From Metabacillus dongyingensis (GTDB lineage Bacteria; Bacillota; Bacilli; Bacillales; Bacillaceae), in contig NZ_CP082944.1 of assembly GCF_019933155.2 (NCBI RefSeq), forward strand, positions 3,970,001-4,034,000: a stretch of 64,000 nucleotides of DNA. Reading direction: 5' to 3'. The translations under genes and the position numbers were made by a program. Each line of letters opens with the position of its first letter. Positions within the stretch are counted from its first letter, which is position 1. Under the pieces are notes generated by a model. The model ran no database searches and was not told the DNA's origin. It saw nothing but the letters and a program-made list of their open reading frames with translations. Of this stretch, positions 43,293 through 53,452 are shown in pieces.

Positions 43293-44096
43293 TTACGTAT
43301 TAATAAACTCATTTACTATTCTACCAAAGATTTGCGGTTGTTCCACATGAACCGCATGACCTGCACCAATTATTTTAATAAATGTCGGAAGCGGGAGCAA
43401 ATCTTTCATCTCTTTTGCGATCCCGCAGAACTTTTCATCCAATTCCCCGCTAATGAGCAGAACGGGAATTTCCAGAGAATCAAGGCTATCCCATAAGGAT
43501 TTCTGTGATCCGGTCCCCATTCCTAAAAGACTGTTTGCAAGCCCTGCCTCGTCATTTTTCAGCCTTTGGCTGCGCAGATTTTTTTGAACGTCCCCAGGCA
43601 AAGCTTTCTGAGAGGCAAACAGCGGTATATTCTCCCAGAAATCTATAAAGGATTCCATTCCCTGTTCTTTTATAAATTGAGAGAGCTTTCGATCATTTTC
43701 TCTTCTGCTCATTCTCTCAGCCACTGATTTCAACCCAGGAGATGCGCTTTCCAGAACCAGCTTGTCAATCCGCTCAGGATGCCTGCTTGCATAGGATAAT
43801 GCCAGTCTGCCTCCCATAGAATAGCCTGCAAGAATTGCTTTATTAAGTTGGAGCTCTTCAAAAATAACATGTAAATCCTTAACCGATTCATCCATAATGT
43901 ACCGTTCAAACTCTGAAGGTGAATCTGTCAGCCCATGTCCGATAAGATCAATTAATATCACTTTATAATGGCTGAACATGTCCAGAAAAGGGTGCCAGTT
44001 TTCTGCTGAGCCTGTAAATCCATGGAGAAGAACTAGAGGGATTCCTTCTCCAAATGTTTCAATATGATAGGATACTCCTCTTATCGTCAACTTCAT
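43293..44096 (-). CDS. menH: SHCHC synthase (MenH)
   Basis: The 267-residue alpha/beta hydrolase has nucleophile Ser in [10 protein letters not shown], a late Asp in [10 protein letters not shown] and His in GHAVHVEQP. It eliminates pyruvate from SEPHCHC to give SHCHC. The start overlaps the menD stop (ATGA), showing coupling. Its identity rests on its place between menD and menB as well as the fold. Confidence 0.92.
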   Translation of the reverse strand: MKLTIRGVSYHIETFGEGIPLVLLHGFTGSAENWHPFLDMFSHYKVILIDLIGHGLTDSPSEFERYIMDESVKDLHVIFEELQLNKAILAGYSMGGRLALSYASRHPERIDKLVLESASPGLKSVAERMSRRENDRKLSQFIKEQGMESFIDFWENIPLFASQKALPGDVQKNLRSQRLKNDEAGLANSLLGMGTGSQKSLWDSLDSLEIPVLLISGELDEKFCGIAKEMKDLLPLPTFIKIIGAGHAVHVEQPQIFGRIVNEFINT

Positions 44097-45850
44097 TTAA
44101 AGAACTTCTCTCTTATTTCCTGGGAAACACGATTCATCAATTCACGATGAATGCTGACACGGGTTTGACGATTTGTGCGCACTTCAATAATATTCAAACC
44201 TTTTTTAATGACAGCATCTGACACTGCTGATCGGAATTCCTCCCATGTTGCCGGCAGTGAATATGAAGCGTCATAAAGATCGGCAGCATGTTTAAAATCA
44301 AGACCAGTCGGCGTGCCGAATAAGGTTTCAAAATGCTTCTCTTCTTTTGACTGCGGAAGAAACGAAAAGATGCCGCCCCCATCGTTATTAACAAGGATGA
44401 TGGTCAAATTAAGCTTGTGCATTTTCGCAGCAAGGAGACCATTCATATCATGATAAAAGGATAAGTCGCCAATGACTAAAAAAGTTGGATGATCTGTGCC
44501 GGCACCAGTACTCATTCCAAGTGCTGTTGAAACGATCCCATCGATTCCATTCGCCCCCCGGTTGGCATAAACGGCAATGTTCTTTTCCGTGTTCAGGAAA
44601 TAATTATCAAGGTCACGGATTGGCATGCTGTTTCCTGCTATCACATGACACTTCTGGGGAAGCGCATGCTGCAATTCACGAAAGACATTTCCTTCAAACA
44701 GGTCGCCGCCTTTATCCTCGGCTGATCCTAATAACTCACGCGAAACGAGATTTACTTTTTTCCATGACTGCAGCCAATCCGTATCTTCCTGTATTTTGAC
44801 CTGTTTGATAAGTTCACGGCACAGCCAGCTCTCCTTGCATTCAATCATTTCCGCCGCCATTAAGGTTGGTTCCCTCCAGCCGCCTTGGCCATCGACAACA
44901 ATTTGACGGATATCAGCTGTTCTCTTCAAGAATAAAAACAGCGGCTTTGAAACCGGCATAGCTCCGAACCGGATAATGACTTCTGGCTTTAGCTGCTCTG
45001 TTATGTATTCATCCTTCATAAAGGCATCATAGCATTCAATGACAGATGTTTGATCATGAGACCCTGTTCTTAAATTTGAAAGAGGATCAGCAAGAATCGG
45101 GTACTTCAGGACTGAGGATAACTTTACCGCTGCTTCAGCGAAATCAGGATCTCGAAGCTCTCCGCATATAATCAATCCCTTCTTTTCTTCTGAAAGGAGA
45201 CCAGCTAAGCGCTGCACTTCGGAAAGATCAATAACTGAAGAACCCGCTGTTACTTGAACCTGTTTAGGACGGCTATTCAAGCTTGTCCATAAATCCTCAG
45301 ATTCTAAATCAGGTACGAGGGGTTCTCTGAACGGAAAATTAAGATGAACCGGTCCTGATGGAGAAGAAATCGCTTTGCCCGCTGCACGTGCCGCCATTGT
45401 TCTTCCATATTGGAGAAGCTCAGCAGTATGCTCCGGAACTGCCATATCCGCAAACCATTTTGCATAGCGGCCGAACAAATGCATCTGATCGATTGCCTGC
45501 GGAGCACCAACATCCCTAAGTTCATGCGGACGGTCTGCTGTTAAAACAAGCAAAGGCACTCTTGAATAGAATGCCTCAACAACTGCCGGATAATAATTAG
45601 CTGCTGCCGTTCCTGATGTACACAGCAAAGCAACGGGTCTTTGCTGCATCTTGGCCATGCCAAGGGCAAAAAAACCTGCTGATCGTTCGTCAATCAAAAC
45701 ATGAATGTTCAAATCAGGATGTTCAGCCATCAGCATGGCCATAGGGGTTGATCTTGAACCGGGACTAATAACCGCATCCCGAACACCCGCTTTAGATAAT
45801 TCATCAACAAAACTTGCTGCATAAAGGGTTAAAGATTTATTTGCACTCAT
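44093..45850 (-). CDS. menD: SEPHCHC synthase (MenD)
   Basis: The 585-residue thiamine-diphosphate enzyme adds the succinic semialdehyde unit from 2-oxoglutarate to isochorismate. Visible features are the N-terminal catalytic Glu region (RDAVISPGSRSTPMAM...HVLIDERSAGFFALG), the ThDP/Mg2+ motif GDLSFYHDMNGLLA and NNDGGGIFSFLP. The ATG at 45850 is 8 nt after GGAGG; a GTG at 45859 overlaps the site. It overlaps menF by 14 nt. Confidence 0.95.
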   Translation of the reverse strand: MSANKSLTLYAASFVDELSKAGVRDAVISPGSRSTPMAMLMAEHPDLNIHVLIDERSAGFFALGMAKMQQRPVALLCTSGTAAANYYPAVVEAFYSRVPLLVLTADRPHELRDVGAPQAIDQMHLFGRYAKWFADMAVPEHTAELLQYGRTMAARAAGKAISSPSGPVHLNFPFREPLVPDLESEDLWTSLNSRPKQVQVTAGSSVIDLSEVQRLAGLLSEEKKGLIICGELRDPDFAEAAVKLSSVLKYPILADPLSNLRTGSHDQTSVIECYDAFMKDEYITEQLKPEVIIRFGAMPVSKPLFLFLKRTADIRQIVVDGQGGWREPTLMAAEMIECKESWLCRELIKQVKIQEDTDWLQSWKKVNLVSRELLGSAEDKGGDLFEGNVFRELQHALPQKCHVIAGNSMPIRDLDNYFLNTEKNIAVYANRGANGIDGIVSTALGMSTGAGTDHPTFLVIGDLSFYHDMNGLLAAKMHKLNLTIILVNNDGGGIFSFLPQSKEEKHFETLFGTPTGLDFKHAADLYDASYSLPATWEEFRSAVSDAVIKKGLNIIEVRTNRQTRVSIHRELMNRVSQEIREKFFK

Positions 45851-47261
45851 GGTTGACACCTCCCAGCGCAGAGAGCATCGGCTTAAGCTTGATCAGTGTT
45901 TCCTGATATTCCATTTGAGGATCGGATTCTGCTACAATGCCGCATCCTGCAAACAGGGTTGCCTGCTCGCCCTCAATTAAGCCGGAGCGGATGGCTACTG
46001 CAAACTCTCCGTTGTTTTCAGCATCAAGCCACCCGACTGGACCGGCATACCAGCCGCGGTCCATAGGTTCAATTTCTCTGATCATTTCAACAGCAGCCTC
46101 TTTTGGATATCCTCCCAAGGCAGGTGTCGGATGAAGCTTCTCTGTTAAGCTCAATAAGGAATAACCTGCTTTCATTGATCCTTCAATCGGTGTATACAAA
46201 TGCTGAATATTTTTCGTTTTTAATAATTGCGGGTGATCTGAAACCTTTACTTCACTGCAGCATTCTTCAAACGAATCTTTGATCATTTTCACAACAATCG
46301 CGTGCTCAATCAGATTTTTTTCATCATTCAAAAGCTCTGTTCCAAGCTCCGTATCTTCTTGCTTGCTCTTCCCTCTTTTAATGGAACCAGCCAGACATGT
46401 TGAAAGCAGCCTGCTGTTTTCCTTTTTGATCAGACGCTCAGGCGTTGCTCCAATGAACGATTGACGGCCATTTTCAAAAGAAAAGATAAAGCTTGTAGGC
46501 TGCTCTGTCTGCAGTTTGCTTAAAGCTGAATAGATATTAATTTTGTGATCATATTCTAATTGCACTTCTCGTGCCAGCACGACTTTATCCAGCTCACCGC
46601 TTTTAATTAAATCTGTTGCTTTTTGTACGGCTGAAAGCCATGTTCCCGTATCAGCCTCTTTTAGAGTGTAATTGTTTACGGACTCTTCCCCAGTGCTTGC
46701 CTTCCCTGTCAGTACTTCGTTGGCAATCGTTGTGAAATGCGCCGAGCATGATTCAAGATCATCTTCCGGCTTAATCACACGATTGATTGTCAGAAAAGAA
46801 ACACCGTCTTTTACTGTAAGCATGACGGACGGCAAAAAGAATTTTGCCTCAGGATAGTTATTCCAGCGCTCGTTTCTGCGGTTATGCGGATCAAAAGAAA
46901 AACCGCCGAATAATAAAGCGCCTGTACCTATATGAGATTTTGCGCCATCTTCGTAATGCGCCATTTTTTTAAAGCGTTTCCAATCAGACTCAATCCGCCC
47001 GAAACGATCGCTTTCAGCAGAATCATTCTCTACTGTACATTCGTTTCCCAAGCCTGTAATCGTAAAGCGTGAACCAGGAGTTGCCCAATAAAACCGCTCA
47101 CCTAAAAAAAGCCGCTCGCCAGCCGCATAAAAATGGAGGGGGTTCATCGAATCATTCAACGACTTGACCTGACTTAATATGACCGGTTTATCAAACTGTC
47201 TGGCTTCCTCCAAAGCACGCTTCATAATCTCCGTAAATGTATGTTTTAATGCCGTAATCAT
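45837..47261 (-). CDS. menF: Isochorismate synthase (MenF)
   Basis: The 474-residue chorismate-binding enzyme isomerises chorismate to isochorismate, the entry step of menaquinone synthesis. Conserved blocks are SGELDKVVLAREVQLE, SFIGATPERLI, HLYTPIEGSM and PTPALGGYPKEAA. The ATG at 47261 has GGAGGG at 8 nt; a longer frame to 47327 would run through the promoter region. It is the first gene of the leftward men operon. Confidence 0.94.
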   Translation of the reverse strand: MITALKHTFTEIMKRALEEARQFDKPVILSQVKSLNDSMNPLHFYAAGERLFLGERFYWATPGSRFTITGLGNECTVENDSAESDRFGRIESDWKRFKKMAHYEDGAKSHIGTGALLFGGFSFDPHNRRNERWNNYPEAKFFLPSVMLTVKDGVSFLTINRVIKPEDDLESCSAHFTTIANEVLTGKASTGEESVNNYTLKEADTGTWLSAVQKATDLIKSGELDKVVLAREVQLEYDHKINIYSALSKLQTEQPTSFIFSFENGRQSFIGATPERLIKKENSRLLSTCLAGSIKRGKSKQEDTELGTELLNDEKNLIEHAIVVKMIKDSFEECCSEVKVSDHPQLLKTKNIQHLYTPIEGSMKAGYSLLSLTEKLHPTPALGGYPKEAAVEMIREIEPMDRGWYAGPVGWLDAENNGEFAVAIRSGLIEGEQATLFAGCGIVAESDPQMEYQETLIKLKPMLSALGGVNHECK

Positions 47262-47559
47262 TGGAAATCCCTCCAAAACCGAAAAATCGCTTATATTAAG
47301 ATACACCTCAGAGGAAAGAGGTGTCAATAGTACTTGGGCAAAGAAATGGTATAATAGAAATAACGACTATTATCCTTATTATATTACTACCCTGACAACA
47401 ATAAAATCAAAAGCTCTCGCGGAAGAAAATTCCCGGTCAGGAATTAAATAATTGTTCAAACATTTGTAAAAGGATTGACACAATATTGTAAATTTCCTAC
47501 ACTTAATTTTGGGAAGCAAACGTGCTCCATTTGGTTTACAAAAAGGGGAGAAATCTTTG
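47262..47559. promoter_or_regulatory. Divergent menF / menA control region
   Basis: For menF (minus) TTGACA at 47322-47327 and TATCTT at 47298-47303 are 18 nt apart, and a perfect dyad ACACCTC-N8-GAGGTGT (47303-47324) fills the spacer. For menA (plus) TTGACA at 47475-47480, a 17-nt spacer and TACACT at 47498-47503 give a near-consensus sigma-A promoter. An extra extended -10 (TGGTATAAT, 47348-47356) faces rightward. Confidence 0.7.
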
Positions 47560-48495
47560 ATGCATACACAATCAAACACTACACAAAACGTGCCTTCCAT
47601 CAAACCGGATAAAAGCTGGAAAGTATGGTGGATGCTGCTGCGTCCGCACACACTGTCTGCAGCCTTCATTCCTGTGACGATCGGTACGGTGCTTGCTTTA
47701 AATGATGGTCAGGTTCATATCTTATTATTTCTAGCTATGCTGATTGCATCCATTTTAATTCAGGCTGCAACCAATATGTTCAATGAATATTTCGATTTTA
47801 AGCGCGGACTTGATAATGAAAATTCTGTCGGCATCGGCGGAGCAATTGTCAGAAACGGTGTAAAACCAAAGACAGTTCTAAACCTTGCCTTTGCATTTTT
47901 CGCAGCCGCAGCACTTTTAGGGGTTTATATTTGCATGACCTCCACTTGGTGGATTGCTGTTATTGGATTAATCTGCATGGCTACCGGCTATTTTTATACA
48001 GGAGGCCCTGTGCCAATTGCATACACTCCATTTGGGGAGCTGGTTGCAGGTTTCTTTATGGGTATGGTTATTATCCTGCTTGCTTATTACATTCAAACTG
48101 GAACGATTTCACCGATCAGCATCATTATTTCCATTCCGATCGCTTTCCTGGTTGGAAACATTATGCTGTCAAATAATATCCGCGACCTCGATGGAGATAA
48201 AGAAAACGGGCGCAAGACGCTGGCGATCTTGATTGGACGCAAAAAAGCAATTATTTTCCTCGCTTCCATGTTCGCTGCTTCTTATGCTGTCATCTTGATA
48301 ATGATAGCACTCGGCCACTTGTCCTTTTGGGCGCTTTTAGTTCTAATCAGCACCCCTAAAGCATACAGTGCCGTAAAAAAATTCGTCGGCAAATCACTGC
48401 CGCTTGAAATGATGCCTGCAATGAAAGCCACTGCTCAGACAAATATTCAATTTGGGTTCTTGCTCGCACTTGGTTTATTCATAAGCACAATCTAA
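47560..48495 (+). CDS. menA: 1,4-Dihydroxy-2-naphthoate polyprenyltransferase (MenA)
   Basis: The 311-residue UbiA-family membrane enzyme attaches the heptaprenyl chain to DHNA. It has about eight to nine helices and two Asp-rich motifs, NEYFDFKRGLDNEN and NNIRDLDGDKENGRKT, that bind Mg-prenyl diphosphate. Length equals B. subtilis MenA. The ATG at 47560 is 9 nt after GGGGAG; TTG at 47509 is too far upstream. It is divergent from menF and ends in a terminator. Confidence 0.95.
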   Translation: MHTQSNTTQNVPSIKPDKSWKVWWMLLRPHTLSAAFIPVTIGTVLALNDGQVHILLFLAMLIASILIQAATNMFNEYFDFKRGLDNENSVGIGGAIVRNGVKPKTVLNLAFAFFAAAALLGVYICMTSTWWIAVIGLICMATGYFYTGGPVPIAYTPFGELVAGFFMGMVIILLAYYIQTGTISPISIIISIPIAFLVGNIMLSNNIRDLDGDKENGRKTLAILIGRKKAIIFLASMFAASYAVILIMIALGHLSFWALLVLISTPKAYSAVKKFVGKSLPLEMMPAMKATAQTNIQFGFLLALGLFISTI

Positions 48496-48500
48496 ACTTT

Positions 48501-48530
48501 ACACGGCCCTTTGAGGGCCGTATTTTTTTT
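48501..48530 (+). terminator. Terminator after menA
   Basis: ACGGCCCT/AGGGCCGT stem followed by nine T residues. Confidence 0.9.
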
Positions 48531-48616
48531 GCGCATAATTTACAATCATGATTTTGCCCTTTCTGTTCATACTAAAAAAAGAAGAAATTACTTCTTAAGG
48601 AAGGAGCGTGAATGGA

Positions 48617-49363
48617 ATGCTTAATAGCGGACAAATGGCTTCCTTTCGCTCACAGCTTGACGCAAGAAAAGCAGAAATCGAGCTGCACCTGCAGGAAAAC
48701 AACCATTTTGGACTTGAGCAAAGCTTCGGGCATGATTCTACCGGAGAGCTTTCAAGCTATGACAACCATCCGGGCGATGAGGGTACAGAGCTTTATGAGC
48801 GTGAAAAAGATATCGCTTTAAATGAGCATGTGGAGGAAGAATTAAGTGATATAAACCGAGCACTTGCAGCCATTGAAAAGGGAACTTACGGGGTATGTGA
48901 AGTATGCGGAACAGACATACCCGAAGAAAGACTTGAAGTGCTTCCGACTGCAACAACCTGCAAGGAACATTCTCCGGAGCAGGCAATTTCTCACTCGAGA
49001 CCGATAGAGGAAAGCATACTTGAGCCGGCATTCGGGCAATTCGAATACGATGAAAGCGATTCGGAAGCCTATGATGCGGAAGACTCTTATCAGGACGTAG
49101 AGCGCTTCGGCAACTCTGAAACTCCTTCTGACATGGAATATCCTGTTGATTCATACAACGACGTATACATGGAGAACGATGACCCAACAGGGTATGTAGA
49201 GGATTATGAAAATTTCGCGGCTACAGATATTGAAGGAAAGAACGTAACAGTGTATCCAAACATACAGCATAGACAGTATGAACATACACTCGATGAAGAA
49301 GGACTGATGACTCCCTTCGGTGATCTTCCTGCATCAGAAAAAGAACCATATAGTGAGGATTAA
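48617..49363 (+). CDS. yteA: TraR/DksA-family protein YteA
   Basis: The 248-residue protein has a coiled-coil N-terminal half and a TraR/DksA-type zinc finger (CEVCGTDIPEERLEVLPTAT, then TCKEH), followed by a long acidic tail rich in Asp, Glu and Tyr. Length and layout match B. subtilis YteA, a sporulation-associated protein. Binding to the RNA polymerase secondary channel is plausible from the family but unproven. The ATG at 48617 is about 10 nt after AAGGAG; the GTG at 48608 is too close. Confidence 0.9.
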   Translation: MLNSGQMASFRSQLDARKAEIELHLQENNHFGLEQSFGHDSTGELSSYDNHPGDEGTELYEREKDIALNEHVEEELSDINRALAAIEKGTYGVCEVCGTDIPEERLEVLPTATTCKEHSPEQAISHSRPIEESILEPAFGQFEYDESDSEAYDAEDSYQDVERFGNSETPSDMEYPVDSYNDVYMENDDPTGYVEDYENFAATDIEGKNVTVYPNIQHRQYEHTLDEEGLMTPFGDLPASEKEPYSED

Positions 49364-49365
49364 AA

Positions 49366-49460
49366 GCGAAAGCGCCTTGTTAAGCTACGAAAACAAGAAT
49401 CCGGCAGAAAAGCCATTTTTTGCGAATCGGTTCTGATCAAAAGTTAGAAGCTGGACTTAA
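49366..49460. repeat. Decayed dispersed intergenic repeat, copy 3
   Basis: The segment begins GCGAAAGCGCCTTGTTAAGC and, in its second half (49423-49448 on the minus strand), carries the same TCTAACTTTTGATCAGAACC-type core as the copies at 866 and 42311. The two ends look like the left and right ends of one larger Bacillaceae repeat. Confidence 0.5.
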
Positions 49461-49492
49461 ATGCTTAAAACTTTATGCTTTTCAATAATCTT

Positions 49493-49524
49493 AAACAGAG
49501 TTTCCGCCACGGAACTCTGTTTTA
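49493..49524. terminator. Bidirectional terminator between yteA and the SRPBCC gene
   Basis: AACAGAGTT..CCG/CGG..AACTCTGTT stem, between convergent genes. Confidence 0.8.
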
Positions 49525-49974
49525 ATTTGTTTCTGCGATTTTTTTAAGTTCCTCCGCCCGGTCTGAGAGAAATTTTTGCATATATCTCTCTAGAAATAAA
49601 AAATCGGCGGCTTTGCCCAAAAATCCTAATGGAGACAGATAGTCAAAGTGATCAATCATCACTGTTTCATTTCCTGAAGCAACGAAAGTATGGGTATGAA
49701 TAAAAGACTTAAATGCTCCTTTAACCATCATATCTTTAAATTCATAAGGCCTGTTCATCTCTGTTATTTTGGAAGACAGTCTTTGCTTTATACCGAAGTG
49801 CAAGGCTTCCCATTCAACGGTATCACCTTCTTCAAGAAGCCCGGTGGTTACACCGCCAACCGCCTTCTCTTTTGTTTTTTTAGTCGTTTTCGGATGGATC
49901 TCTACATTCCGTGCGAGGTCAAAGCAGACTTCGATTGGCGCTTTAATACTAATTGTATTTCTAATGACAGGCAT
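49522..49974 (-). CDS. SRPBCC (START-like) superfamily protein
   Basis: The 150-residue cytoplasmic protein has the helix-grip pattern: an N-terminal strand and helix (RNTISIKAPIEVCFDLARN), central strands, and a C-terminal long helix (DFLFLERYMQKFLSDRAEEL). Such folds bind hydrophobic ligands; some members are annotated as cell-division inhibitors without direct proof. An AAGGGG site precedes the ATG. The role is unknown. Confidence 0.82.
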   Translation of the reverse strand: MPVIRNTISIKAPIEVCFDLARNVEIHPKTTKKTKEKAVGGVTTGLLEEGDTVEWEALHFGIKQRLSSKITEMNRPYEFKDMMVKGAFKSFIHTHTFVASGNETVMIDHFDYLSPLGFLGKAADFLFLERYMQKFLSDRAEELKKIAETN

Positions 49975-50082
49975 ATACTTATCCCCTTTATATGACGAAC
50001 TTCTTTCATTATAAATGGAAAACAGAAGGGTTTTCTTTCTTTATGACGAATGTTTACAAAAAAAAGTAAAGAGGTGACCTTT

Positions 50083-50877
50083 TTGAACGCACATGAAATT
50101 GATTACAAGATTTATGGGGATGACATGCAGTTTGTTGAAATTGAGCTCGATCCAAGTGAAAGTGTAGTAGCCGAGGCCGGAGGTATGATGATGATGGATG
50201 ACGGCATTGATATGGAAACCATCTTTGGTGACGGATCAGAGCAAAAGGGCTTGATGAGCCGTTTAGTAGGTGCCGGTAAGCGTGTTATTACTGGAGAAAG
50301 TTTATTTATGACGGTCTTTACAAATAAAGCTGGAGGCAAAAAGCAAGTTTCATTTGCAGCGCCCTATCCAGGCAAAATCATTCCTGTCGACTTAAATGAA
50401 ATGCAGGGAAAAGTCGTTTGTCAAAAAGACGCCTTCCTCTGTGCTGCTAAAGGTGTGTCTGTCGGAATTGATTTTCAGAAAAAGTTAGGAACCGGTTTTT
50501 TTGGCGGTGAGGGATTCATTATGCAAAAACTAGAAGGAGACGGACTCGCTTTTTTGCATGCTGGAGGTACAATACATAAGCGGCAGCTTGCACCTGGGGA
50601 GCGCCTGAAAATTGATACAGGCTGCCTTGTCGCGATGACGAGGGACGTTAACTACAACATTGAATATGTCGGGAAAGTCAAAACGGCCTTCTTCGGCGGT
50701 GAAGGATTATTTTTTGCAACTGTGCAAGGTCCTGGGACAGTATGGGTACAATCACTCCCCTTCAGCCGTCTTGCTGACCGCATATTCGCCAATGCTCCAA
50801 GCACAGGCGGAAACGCTTCAGGAGAAGGCAGTATTCTGGGCGGACTTGGCCGATTGCTTGATGGAGATAATCGATAA
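50083..50877 (+). CDS. TIGR00266/AIM24-family protein
   Basis: The 264-residue all-beta protein has repeated Gly-rich turns ([18 protein letters not shown] and [18 protein letters not shown]) typical of the AIM24/TIGR00266 family, annotated as proteins of unknown function in bacteria and mitochondrial in yeast. There is no signal peptide. A TTG start at 50083 fits GAGGTGA with about 6 nt spacing; the ATG at 50050 has no site. It is monocistronic and converges with glgP. Confidence 0.82.
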   Translation: MNAHEIDYKIYGDDMQFVEIELDPSESVVAEAGGMMMMDDGIDMETIFGDGSEQKGLMSRLVGAGKRVITGESLFMTVFTNKAGGKKQVSFAAPYPGKIIPVDLNEMQGKVVCQKDAFLCAAKGVSVGIDFQKKLGTGFFGGEGFIMQKLEGDGLAFLHAGGTIHKRQLAPGERLKIDTGCLVAMTRDVNYNIEYVGKVKTAFFGGEGLFFATVQGPGTVWVQSLPFSRLADRIFANAPSTGGNASGEGSILGGLGRLLDGDNR

Positions 50878-51008
50878 TTCGGCAGACGCATGAAAGTTCG
50901 TTTTTTTCAAACTTACTTTCAATGCCATTATCTAAAGCTTGTACATCGAAAATCTTGATTTTTTTCGAAATCAGAGGACATATTAGCAAATCCTTAATAA
51001 AACTAAAC

Positions 51009-51039
51009 AGCAGAAAACCCGCTCAACCAGGCGGGTTTT
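51009..51039. terminator. Terminator of the glg operon
   Basis: GAAAACCCGC/GCGGGTTTTC stem; on the minus strand it follows glgP directly. Confidence 0.88.
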
Positions 51040-51046
51040 CAAAGAC

Positions 51047-53452
51047 TTAATGAATAACAGGAATCGGCTGGATATCCCAAATGCCATCAGCATACTCATG
51101 AATCGTCCGGTCACTTGAGAAATAGCCTGAGTGAGCAATATTAAGAAGTGCTTTTTCAAGCCACTTATCTTGGTTTTTGTAAGATTTTTCAAGCTGTTCC
51201 TGGGCATCAACATAGGATGCAAAGTCACGTAAAACAAAATATTGATCATTTTCATAAAGCAGAGAGTCTTTAATTGCTTCAAACTCATCTTCTGTATCAG
51301 GGAAGAATCCGTTTGTGAGCTGATCGACCACTTGTCTGATCCGCAGATCATGATGATAATACTCAGATGAGCGATACCCGCCATTTTCATAATAATTCAG
51401 AACCTCATCGGCCTTTAAACCAAAAGTGAAGATGTTCTCTTTTCCGACTTCTTCCAAAATTTCAATGTTCGCTCCGTCCAAAGTTCCCATTGTGAGCGCA
51501 CCGTTCATCATAAATTTCATGTTTCCTGTTCCAGATGCCTCTTTACTGGCAGTTGAGATTTGTTCACTGACATCTGTCGCCGGGAAGATATGCTCTGCCA
51601 GCGAAACCCGGTAATTTTCCATGAAAATGACTTTCATCATCTGCGAAACCTTAGGATCGCTGTTCACTTTATCTGCAAGCGAGTTAATTAGTTTAATGAT
51701 TTTTTTCGCATAATAGTAGCCTGGAGATGCCTTGGCTCCAAATATAAACGTTCTTGGATAGATTGTAAAATTTGAATCCTCTTTCAGCCTGTTATAAAGA
51801 TACATGATGTGCAGCACATTTAACAGCTGTCGTTTATATGCATGAAGACGCTTAACTTGAACATCAAAAATCGAATGTTTATCGACGGAAATTCCCGTTT
51901 TCTTTTCGATAATGTCTGCAAGAATCGCTTTTCTTTTTCGTTTAACGGCTGCAAATTCTTCTTTTAAATGTGGATTATAGATATGACGTTTTAGCTCAAT
52001 CATGAGGTGCGGGTTTTTAATCCAGTCGGTCCCAATTGTTTCGGTAATGAGATTTGTCAATTCTGGATTGGCTTTAAGCAGCCATCTGCGGTGAGTGATT
52101 CCATTGGTTTTGTTATTGAACTTTTGAGGATAGATTTGATGAAATAATTTCATTTCACGGTTTTTCAGAATATCAGAATGGATCTTTGCGACACCATTGA
52201 CGCTGTGGCTTCCGACAATCGCTAAATGGGCCATTTTCACGACGCCGTGAGCGATAATCGCCATATTTTCAATACGCTTCCAATCTCCAGGGAAACGATT
52301 CCACAGCTCTTTGCAGAATCTTTCGTTTAATTCCTCTACAATCATATAGATTCTTGGGAGCAGCGGCTTAAAGATATGCAGCGGCCATTTTTCAAGCGCT
52401 TCAGATAATGTCGTATGATTCGTATAAGATATCGTATTAATCGTAATATTCCAAGCTTCTTCCCATTCCATATGCTCTTCATCAAGTAAAATTCTCATCA
52501 GCTCCGGGATGGCAAGAACGGGATGAGTATCGTTTACATGGATGGCAACATGCTTGTGGAATTCATGCAGGGTATCATTCTTTTTAAGGTATGACCGGAC
52601 AATGGACTGCAAGCTTGCAGAGACAAGGAAATATTGCTGCTTAAGTCTGAGAATCTTTCCTTCGTCATGCGTGTCATCCGGATATAAAAACTCTGATACT
52701 GCTTCTGTTTCACGTTTATAAGCAAGTACATCACGGTGAGGCGGATTTGGTGCAGGCTCAGCGTTCCAAAGCCTCAGCGTATTAACTGTGCTCGTTTCAT
52801 ATCCAATCACAGGCATATCATATGGTACAGCTATAATATTTTCAGAATGAACATGGCGGAAGTCAAGCTTCCCATCTTCGTATACATGTTCAACTTTTCC
52901 CCAAAACGGAATCTCCATCGCCTGATCCGGCTTACGGACTTCCCATACATTTCCGTGCCTTAACCATTGCTCAGGCAACTCCACTTGATAGCCATCTACA
53001 ATCTTCTGATCAAAAAGACCATGTTTATACCTGATGCCAAGACCATGTCCCGGCAAATTTAATGAAGCAAGAGAATCTAGAAAACAAGCAGCAAGGCGGC
53101 CTAAACCGCCATTGCCAAGACCTGCATCTGCTTCACTTTCTTCAATCTCTTCAAGGTTGATGCCAAGATCAGCAAATCCTTCAAGTACAACGTCGCGAAT
53201 GCCCAAATTTAAAAGATTTTGTCCGAGCAGTCTCCCAAGCAAAAACTCAATCGATAAATAATAAACTTGCTTGTTGTTGCTTGCCCGGTTCCATTCGTTT
53301 GTTGTGATCCAATTGCTGCTGATATGTTCTCTTACCATATTTCCAAGCGTTTGGTATTGATCACGTTTTGTTGATTCAGCAAATTTTTTTCCATAACTCA
53401 TTTCCAAGCGCTTTAGAAAACTGTCTTTAAATTCATTTTTGTTAGAGAACAT
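51047..53452 (-). CDS. glgP: Glycogen phosphorylase
   Basis: The 801-residue GT35 phosphorylase releases glucose-1-phosphate from alpha-1,4-glucan ends. The pyridoxal-phosphate site is in [20 protein letters not shown] (Lys of NMKF). Blocks such as [19 protein letters not shown] and [13 protein letters not shown] are family hallmarks. The ATG at 53452 is 8 nt after GGAG and overlaps the glgA stop by 11 nt. It is the last gene of the operon. Confidence 0.95.
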   Translation of the reverse strand: MFSNKNEFKDSFLKRLEMSYGKKFAESTKRDQYQTLGNMVREHISSNWITTNEWNRASNNKQVYYLSIEFLLGRLLGQNLLNLGIRDVVLEGFADLGINLEEIEESEADAGLGNGGLGRLAACFLDSLASLNLPGHGLGIRYKHGLFDQKIVDGYQVELPEQWLRHGNVWEVRKPDQAMEIPFWGKVEHVYEDGKLDFRHVHSENIIAVPYDMPVIGYETSTVNTLRLWNAEPAPNPPHRDVLAYKRETEAVSEFLYPDDTHDEGKILRLKQQYFLVSASLQSIVRSYLKKNDTLHEFHKHVAIHVNDTHPVLAIPELMRILLDEEHMEWEEAWNITINTISYTNHTTLSEALEKWPLHIFKPLLPRIYMIVEELNERFCKELWNRFPGDWKRIENMAIIAHGVVKMAHLAIVGSHSVNGVAKIHSDILKNREMKLFHQIYPQKFNNKTNGITHRRWLLKANPELTNLITETIGTDWIKNPHLMIELKRHIYNPHLKEEFAAVKRKRKAILADIIEKKTGISVDKHSIFDVQVKRLHAYKRQLLNVLHIMYLYNRLKEDSNFTIYPRTFIFGAKASPGYYYAKKIIKLINSLADKVNSDPKVSQMMKVIFMENYRVSLAEHIFPATDVSEQISTASKEASGTGNMKFMMNGALTMGTLDGANIEILEEVGKENIFTFGLKADEVLNYYENGGYRSSEYYHHDLRIRQVVDQLTNGFFPDTEDEFEAIKDSLLYENDQYFVLRDFASYVDAQEQLEKSYKNQDKWLEKALLNIAHSGYFSSDRTIHEYADGIWDIQPIPVIH

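Noticed and set aside
48738..49187. 149-residue frame antisense to yteA
   Set aside because: It is a shadow of yteA, rich in Arg, His, Leu and Pro, with no ribosome site.
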